The position numbers and the translations under genes were made by a program. From Metridium senile (taxonomy: Eukaryota > Cnidaria > Anthozoa > Actiniaria > Metridiidae), in NCBI GenBank assembly GCA_949775045.1, contig OX459102.1, forward strand, positions 7,525,073-7,589,072: 64,000 bases of DNA. Direction: 5' to 3'. The notes under the pieces are model-generated. The model was not told the origin of the DNA. It saw only the letters and a list, made by a program, of their open reading frames with translations, and searched no databases. Shown piece after piece: positions 48,423 to 64,000 of this stretch (position 1 is the first letter of the stretch; each line of letters opens with the position of its first letter).

Positions 48423-50983
48423 TTATTGACTAATATTTCTTGTACTAATATATCTTGAGATAATTTGTTTACATTGCATATAAGTGATTATATAGTGGTT
48501 AGAGTTATGGTACATTGCACTGCTTATTTCTTCTCTGAGCTCTTCACAACAGGCGTCTGGTATATTGACACTGATAATTGGGACAGTGACATTGTTATCA
48601 GTATCATCTCTACTTTCATCAGAGTAGTCTTCTGCACTCGGGATATCCACGCCATAATTATCCACGTCATCTATCTCACCTCGTTCCCGAAATTCTTTCA
48701 CGCTACGGTAATTAGAACCAAAGTTTTGTAACATTCCTAGTATGTACAACTGATTTGGACTTTTACCTACTTCAGTTGAGAGTTTGTGATTGTTCCAAGC
48801 TTCTTTAAATTTACTTAGTGCTAGGTTAATTTTCTGATGATAAACATAATGTAAACAAAATAAATCGACTTCATCAGTTGGATCTAACAAATTCTGTTCT
48901 TCCATAAAATAAAACAGTTTCCTATAGTATTCTACGACCATTTTTCGTACATCTCTCCATAACCTTTCTATTCGTTGATTATGAACAGAACTTCCCAAAA
49001 TGATACTTCCACGTCCGGCACCGTGTTTAGATAACATGAGCCTTGCCACTTCACCGTTCTCTACACCTTTATCTGCTCTAACACGCGATGGCCAGCAGTA
49101 TTCGTCGACAGCCAAACAAAACAAATTTCCAACTGTTTCGGCTCTGTTGTTGCTCGAGCAATGGATGTACACAGCCATGCGTGAGTAGCCATCAATTCCT
49201 GCGTGGATTACAAAACGCCACCTGCGGACAAATTTACACTATTAAATAAACGGAGGCTGTAATAACGGGGACATAATATATATATATCCTCAGCACAAAC
49301 ATCCTACATATTAGACACCGTTGTTCTGGTCGCGTAATAGGATAAACTAATAAGATATATAAACTCCTCTGGTGTGTAAGTTGCATGGTCATAACATCAA
49401 TAACATCACTTTATTGACGTCGGGAATTTTGAAATAATAAAAGTAAACGCTGAGCTGTTTTAGAAAAACGTTTAGTTGTGCTTTTGTTTAAAACCGGTTA
49501 TACGTCTAAGTCAGGATATATTTCTCTTTGACGATCACAAAACTCTGATTATTATATATCTTTAGCATATATTAGATTAGATATTAAGAGAGACTGATGT
49601 GCCGGAAAACAAATGTATATTTTTCTTGCCTTATCAACTTGTGGTTTCCATCAATGTGCCATAAACTGTTGGGGCCTAAAAGAGATAGAAGGAAAGAAAA
49701 ATGGGAAGTTACTAACTAATTTGTTAATGCATACATGTATGTCAAATGTGCACGGTGTTCTCTTCAAATTGTTCAGTGGCGTTACATATAGAAATATTTT
49801 TGCTCAACATATAATTTCTCAACCTGGTACTGAGTAAGGAACCCTTGGTATTTGTTCGTTCCATCTCAATATAGATCCTATTGGATCCATTGCACGGAGA
49901 GTTTCTGCAATCTCATCACGTGTGCTGTATAGTTTCGCACTTCTCAGATATCCCTCCACCATTCTTATTCCGATGCCTGGAGTAGTCTCTTGAAGTTGCT
50001 CTATGAATTGTTTTAATTCTGTTTGATTCAGACGACGCTGCCTACGCCTTGGCTCTATATCATACGATACTCTTCTCCTCCATATTGTTGCGAGAGACAC
50101 ACCTAATGATTGAAGTTAAAGATAAAAGGAATACGTAAAGAATGATAAAAGCTAAAAAATCTTCAAAAACTAGTAATATATTAGAGTTAGGGTACATTGT
50201 ACTGCTTATTTGTTATTATTTGTTATTATTTTGCAATCTCGGGGTCCGAACACTGACACACCTTTCTTAGGGTTAAAGGGTTAAATTTTTTACCCCGATA
50301 ATTAACCTGTGTATGGGTGGGCGAAACTAGCATTGATTTACTACAATTTGCTTTTTCCCATTAATTGGAAGAATATTTCGTGATTGTTTTAACATACCCA
50401 AGGCCTTAGCTATATCTATCCATTTCAATCCATATCGACGCATCATTTCTAGTTGCTCTTTTGTTACCAGAACGGCTGGTCGTCCTATACAGCCAGTTAC
50501 CATTGTCGGGGCTTTGTAACCTTGTTCTTCAGATAGAAACGATGCTGCATTGCTCAACAATTGAATCATATTGCCCACTCTTCTTTCCATCGTTGATAAA
50601 TGGTTAATTATATTGGTAATCAGATGGCCACTACATGGCTTTGTTGTTCTTAAAAACCACTGAATTCTCTTGAGGTGTATTGCTGCTGCCTCAAGGCCAA
50701 CACGGTTTCTCGAGAGCTCAGCAGGTGAAACGTTTGTATTCCCTAAATCCGAAGAAGCCTTGATATATCGGCGAAATACTTCTCTAGTAAATGTTTCGAT
50801 AGTGTTTGCATCATAGCAAGACCCTTAAATTCAATTAAAACATAATCAAGTGTCAACAGTTTAAAGTAAATAACGTGTATATCTGTTACAAACTAATGTC
50901 CATTTTACAAAACAAGTATTTTTACCTTGGTTAAAGTATAACACGAAAATTCCTACAAAGAAAAAGTGTATTGCGTGTGTCAT
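48423..50983 (-). CDS. rve-type DDE integrase of the giant element
   Basis: Exons (minus): 50983-50926, 50823-50398, 50102-49824, 49675-49630, 49221-48423. They total 1608 nt (535 residues), all phases closing. After a hydrophobic N-terminus (MTHAIHFFFVGIFVLYFNQG) come a helical region, a helix-turn-helix (KEQLEMMRRYGLKWIDIAKA, then LGVSLATIWRRR), and a second helical domain (GIRMVEGYLRS). The catalytic core has three acidic residues in retroviral-integrase order: WHIDGNHKLIRW, RADKGVENGEV and SVHNQRIERLWRDV. This belongs to a metazoan family of integrase-core proteins found in many copies in fish and invertebrates. It would cut and join the TIR ends (inference). The short intron after exon 49675-49630 uses a GC donor. 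Exon 1 is the least certain part, since its signal-peptide look is odd for a nuclear enzyme. Confidence 0.82.
49222..49629 (-). other. GC-AG intron in the integrase gene
   Basis: Exon 49675-49630 ends ATAAG followed by GCAAGAAA. The acceptor is CCGCAG before 49221. Joining restores KLIRWRFVIHAGIDGYSR, the conserved family sequence, so the GC donor must be used. Confidence 0.75.
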
Positions 50984-51751
50984 AATTGCTGTTGTCGCGT
51001 GATGTGATACTGGTTTCCGCTAATCGACCATGCCACTCATAAAATCCATCAAGTTCCATTGTTGTTTCAAATGCGATCACGCGATTAAAGTTAAAAACTG
51101 CGCTTCAAAAGTTGAGTTTTGATCGATAGCGATATATTTAGAAAATATTTTACATATAGTGGCGTAGGTGTATAAATCTCATGGTTAAATTAGTTAGTAT
51201 ACATAGCATAGTGTTTTGTTAATGTTAATATTTGTTAAACTGCAACGTTTTAACACTATATCAACATTGACTGATCACATTATATATATAGTCTCTGCAA
51301 CTACGAATATTTGAAAATATAATATCCATATAATTTGGTTTGCAAAAAGGTGCTTTTTGTTCTACGTTTCATACAGTTGAACATATCAGTTGTTTATTCA
51401 TGCGCCCATGTCAATATAATGCCAGATCTGTCAGTAATGGTCATCCAGGAGATGACAGAATTTGATAACGTTTAAATGAATGCCTTACTTCTGTAACAAA
51501 AAATCTATATTGAATGCCATTAGTACTCTGGCTTTCCTTTCCTAAATAGACAAACGCTTTTGTTTGACAACGACCTTAACTGGACATTTCCTGCCCTATT
51601 CAGTTGATAAAATGCTCCTATAACTAGTTGTTCGTGCGTTTTTGTGGTTATCGTTTTCCCTTGTTTATCCAAGTATAAACTGATACTATTGGAATGTCAC
51701 ACAATAGCAATCTTTTAAACCCATGAGGGCTAGAAGGTGAACACATACGCT

Positions 51752-60040
<8,289 letters not shown>

Positions 60041-60411
60041 AAGTTAATTTATCGTACTAATTGCAACATGCTTGTTGAAAGGACTAGGTTCTACTGTCAA
60101 CTTTTAAGATTAGACTGTTTCGGATGATTTAGCTCTTTAGTGCACTTGATATTAATAATTAATTTTAAAAGCAAATTTATTAATAAAACCATAAAAAAAA
60201 AAATTATTATTGAAAGAAATCTATCATTTATGTACACATATTTTTTAATAATAAAACAAACTGTTGTGCGAATTATCATGTTGTGCGATTAGTAAATATA
60301 CATGGCATATATTTCTCTTTCTTATCTCTTCCCTTTTCTTCCCCTTTTCTTTTTTCTTCTCTATTCAATTATTTTCCACTTCTCTTTTTATGCTTTCTTT
60401 TATGTTAATAT

Positions 60412-60568
60412 ATTCAAAATTTAGATATTTAAGAATTTGAATGAACGGAAACAAATATAGGAGTATTAAAGCACCAGTCATTTAATTCCTTCTCCCATGC
60501 ATTTCCCAGTGTTGTTATTATTAAATTTCTTTCAGTTTGGATTTTCGCTCCGTACCTATAAGGTAGAA

Positions 60569-60603
<35 letters not shown>

Positions 60604-61031
60604 CTTTTTTGCATTATTGAGTGCTTTGGGGAAAAAAAACGTGAAAAAATAAATTCTTAAAAGTATAAGATTTCAGACCTCGCAAATGCATTATCGATAT
60701 CGAAAATACTCAGACCTCGGTAATATAATGCAGGTTATTTTCTGACCTCGATATTACGATTTCAGACCACGCAAATGTATTATTGATATCGAAAATACTC
60801 AGACCTCGATAATAGATTGTAGTTATTTTCTGACCTCGATAATACGATTTCAGACCTCGATAATGCGGGATTTTCAAACTCCAATTCGATAATAGAATTA
60901 TCGACATCGACAATAAATCATCTTCGCATTTGAATTACCAAGACCTTGACAATACAATTATCAATATCGATAATTGTATAACCGATATAGACAATAGTCC
61001 GGATCAATTTTGAACGGTTCCGTACGCCATA
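60412..61031 (-). repeat. Right terminal inverted repeat of the giant element
   Basis: Reverse complement of the left repeat. It is about 16 bp longer, mainly because its homopolymer (poly-G, about 60570-60601) is longer. The GAGGTC motifs appear here as TCAGACCTCG. Confidence 0.88.
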
Positions 61032-61037
61032 CTATCT
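61032..61037. other. Right target-site duplication (CTATCT) of the giant element
   Basis: Directly follows the TIR end ...CGTACGCCATA and equals the six bases before the left TIR. Confidence 0.8.
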
Positions 61038-61094
61038 CTTTTACTCCGGCGAAGGTATAATTAAAAGTTCGAAACGAAAAGTTAAATTTCATTT

Positions 61095-61455
61095 TTTTTA
61101 CGGTATTACAAATTTCATTCTATTACCTATCGTTTATATCAAACACTGACGCAGCCTTTACTAGTTTACTCGCTAGTTTCTATTTCTATTTTTTACGGTG
61201 TTACATATTTCATTCTATTACCTATCGTTTATATCGAACACTGACGCAGCCTATACTAGTTTACTCACTAGTTTCTATATATATATTTTTTTTTTTACGG
61301 TGTTAATTACAAATTTCATTCAAACACTGACGCAGCATATACTAGTTTACTCGCTAGTTTCTATTTCTATTTTTTTACGGTGTTACAAATTTCATTCTAT
61401 ATCTATCCTTTATATCAAACACCGATGTAACCTATACTAGTTTACTCGCTAGTTT
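61095..61455. repeat. ~95-bp tandem repeat, about 4 units
   Basis: Units contain TTTACGGTGTTACAAATTTC, ATTCTATTACCTATCG, AACACTGACGCAGCC and TAGTTTACTCGCTAGTTTCT. A single related copy is at 16851-16930. It directly follows the giant element. Confidence 0.85.
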
Positions 61456-62116
61456 CCTTTTATATTTCTTGAAGTAAAGACGAAATATTCCATCGCGATC
61501 ACTGATTTATTCTGAACCAAAGACGCCTGAGTTATGCGAAATTATTTTATTTTATTATATTTATTTATTTAATTCCAGTTTTTATTATTCTTTATTAGCT
61601 TCTATAACGTCACAACTGAATATTAACTATTTTTTTAGTACTTTGATATACTTAATTTAATGTTGATCCCAAAAGCAGTTAAAGCTTATCAAGGGGTTCA
61701 CATCAAATATATTACAATGTTTTTAAAAAGCTAACGGACAAACAACTAACATAACGAATATAGCAAGTTACAACAAAACTATTTAACAACAATGCTGATA
61801 AATACAAATTACAAACACACAATATACACTAACATCAGTTCTAGGTCTATGTAGATCTAGACACCCTTCTCACATTTCCTAATCCGCTTCAAGCCAGGTT
61901 GTCTAAATTTAGGAAAATGGTTCAAGCGTGGCTAGATTGTCATCGCTACAATCTAAATTGGGAACCAGGCCTGTCTATAGATTTTAAACCAATCACAATT
62001 CACGATCTATTCCGGCGGTCTATTTACAGTATTTAGAAAATTGTCATTGCTTTTCTCCGATCTTTTCGATACAAAATAAGCTTGATAACTATCTCTCGAT
62101 TGACACTATTTCAAAA
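61456..62116. other. Upstream region of the homeobox/HMG-like gene
   Basis: No gene seen. AT-rich, with a partial inverted repeat around 61895-61975 (CAGGTTGTCTAAATTTAGG and AATCTAAATTGGGAACCAGG). The promoter and 5' UTR of the next gene are expected here but not resolved. Confidence 0.5.
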
Positions 62117-63270
62117 ATGGAATCTAACCAGAGGGCCCAGTATGTTCAAGTAACAGACATACAAAAGTCATCCCTTCAAACGTTTTTCAACGAGAAGGGC
62201 ATGAGGAGTACGAGAAAAGAAATAGCCGGTGTTATCCAAAAGGCTGCCGAGGAAACTGGCCTGAGCGAAGAAAGAGTAAAAGTAAGTAGGTTTTAGCACT
62301 TTCAATGGGATATTCGATTATTATTTTCATTCAAATGTAGGTTTAAAAGTCTTATTGATAAGAATTATCTGTATTTTATTTACATAAAGAAGTGGATCAG
62401 CAATGAGAAAGCAAGGCGAAAAAGAAATGGAGGACCCTTGGCGGAACCGACGTCTTCAGCCATTGAATGCGTAAAGAAGCCGAGGGTGCCGTCTTTTAAG
62501 CGTGGACCTTCCGCATACAATGTGTTTTGCTCCAAATATTTTCGTTCTGGTAATAAACTTAATGTAATCATTTAATAATACAAGCCAAGCCAGCAGCTCT
62601 ACTTAGGGACGGACCAGGGGGGGGGGGGGGGGGGGGATTTTTTTTGCACAATAGTTTTCCCCACTCTAAGAATGTGCAGGATATTTTTTTTTTATCTTGC
62701 ACGACCTTTTTTATCAGAAAAGTTGTTGTGCTCTATACTTTTTTCTTTCTTTAAGGCTGTGCTCGATATTTTTTTTGGGTGTTTGCCAAACCACCAACCC
62801 CCCCTCCCCTCAAAAATCTAATGGTCCGTCCCTTATACTTCTTATTAATTACTTGTTGCAAATTCAAATTATTCCTCAATCTTGTATAAGCTTAATGCGC
62901 TTAAATTATATAAGAACTAGTTACCACTAAGTTTTATAATCTCGAACTTATTCATGAAATTATTCAAGTTGAGTGTACTTAACTTTATGCATTGCATAGG
63001 TGCATGGGTTATTTTTTCTAATTTCTTTCGGTGAATCAGTTGGTAAATACATGATTTTTTCTTGTATAATTTCCAGATGAGTGCAAACAACTAGCCCAAG
63101 AGGACAAGTATCGTATGGCTGGGGATGCCTGGAAAAAGTTGACAGAGGAACAAAAATCACAATTCCTTGCAATGGCAAAACAACAAAAGGACTCTGCTAC
63201 CATTGCAAACCTGGATGATGAATCCAAAAAAAAACTAATCCGGGTTCACAAAAATCAGATGTTAGAGCAG
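62117..63270 (+). CDS. Divergent homeodomain-like plus HMG-box-like protein (3' partial)
   Basis: Exons 62117-62281, 62390-62549 and 63077-63270 (173 codons so far) have closing phases; the last ends in phase 0 at a GT donor, so the gene probably continues past the window. Residues ~18-65 look like a homeodomain-type helix-turn-helix: SSLQTFFNEKGMRSTRKEIA, then GLSEERVKKWISNEKARRKR, where KKWISNEKAR corresponds to recognition helix 3. Residues ~90-145 resemble an HMG box (PSAYNVFCSKYF, then AGDAWKKLTEEQKSQFLAMA). Both are DNA-binding folds, so a nuclear DNA-binding role is inferred. The start is the first ATG in a frame opening after upstream stops. The call could change if more exons lie downstream. 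Confidence 0.68.
62601..62836. mobile_element. MITE with GGGACGGACC inverted ends
   Basis: TTAGGGACGGACCAGG at the left mirrors ATGGTCCGTCCCTTA at the right. It lies in intron 62550-63076 and contains poly-G, poly-T and poly-C runs. No frame. Confidence 0.65.
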
Positions 63271-64000
63271 GTAGAGTGCTCGCACTAAACACATGAACAC
63301 TATTTATTAGTGTAAACTTACTAATGGTCTATCACAAATGCAGCGCTCTGATTGGTTGTCCTACTAGTTGTCTATTTTGTGATAGCCTACTTGTAGAGAA
63401 GAAAGTTGGGTTTGAGCGAGCAAAATGCAAAATTCTGAATTGTTTTTTCTTTATGTGACCGATTAAAATGTTTATATTAAAACAAATAGACCTCATGAAC
63501 TATCAACTTGTTAAGGCCACATATAACTTAATTAGTACTAATCTAGACCGAATTATTTATTTACTATTGTTTGGTTAGCACTGTTTAGTGATAAATACAG
63601 GTTACATATGTTTTCATTGTATAATTATTACTTCTATCACTAATGATACATGATTATACTGGCATCGAAAAATAAAAATTGTGATTCATGTAGCCACGTT
63701 GTCTGTATAAAACTGACCTGATGCTTCCCCCTAATGATAATATTTAACAATAAATAACCTCAAAGTTGAGTAGTCCATGAAGCTGAGCTATTTGTTTTAA
63801 TATTAACATGCTAACCGGTCAAATAAATAATCAATTCAGAATTATTAATTTTGCTTGCTCAAAATCCAGTTTCTTCACTACTATGCATTTGTGATTATTA
63901 GCTGAGTACAGCTTCATGAGCTATCAGCTCATAGTCCACTCGACCTTGAGGTCTGATTGCTAAATGTATGAAACAATAATGTCACTAATTACCCAAACCT
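63271..64000. other. Window end, probably intronic
   Basis: Starts with a GT donor after MLEQ. No exon with matching phase was recognised before the window end. A short inverted relation exists between 63765-63800 and 63905-63950 (TCCATGAAGCTGAGCTAT / ATGAGCTATCAGCTCATAG). Confidence 0.45.

Overview
The window is eukaryotic, AT-rich and intron-dense, with GT-AG introns, many foldback (MITE-like) elements and microsatellites. The domain content (SEA, TSP1, EGF-like and FN3 ectodomains, TRAF-like RING/MATH, homeobox-like plus HMG-like) points to a marine invertebrate, most likely a cnidarian. That assignment is inference. No RNA genes or CRISPR arrays were seen. Exon models were built by hand from splice sites, reading phase and domain continuity; where a chain is given, all phases close.

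1-43 kb: two tandem plus-strand copies of one unusual receptor-channel gene. The complete downstream copy (17372-40944, 18 exons, 1281 codons) reads: signal peptide, novel region, EGF-like Cys cluster, Thr/Ala-rich mucin-like linker, TSP1, SEA domain, three FN3 domains, then an ionotropic-glutamate-receptor-like core (S1, M1, pore, inner helix, S2, M4). Its pore carries the potassium-channel filter TTVGYGD. The upstream copy (1223-14327) lacks its 5' exons because the window starts inside it. It has an in-frame stop in the second FN3 exon and a second frameshift near its end. Introns differ greatly in length because of a 3.1-kb TTAA-flanked insertion, a 7.15-kb intron full of foldbacks, a 27-bp minisatellite grown to about 52 units, and others.

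43.9-61.0 kb: a 17.1-kb mobile element. It is bounded by ~604/620-bp terminal inverted repeats (43934-44537 and 60412-61031) and an exact 6-bp direct repeat (CTATCT) on each outer side. Inside are three intron-containing genes with open frames: a TRAF-like E3 ligase (minus), an rve-type DDE integrase of 535 codons (minus), and a 1026-codon protein with a UBX-like segment and a 490-residue Glu/Lys/Arg-rich tail (plus). I see no DNA polymerase, packaging ATPase or capsid gene, so it is not an ordinary Polinton. I consider it the best candidate for an undescribed system: a giant integrase transposon carrying ubiquitin-pathway-like cargo.

61-64 kb: a ~95-bp tandem repeat, then the start of a plus-strand gene (62117-63270 and beyond) joining a divergent homeodomain-like helix-turn-helix to an HMG-box-like segment.
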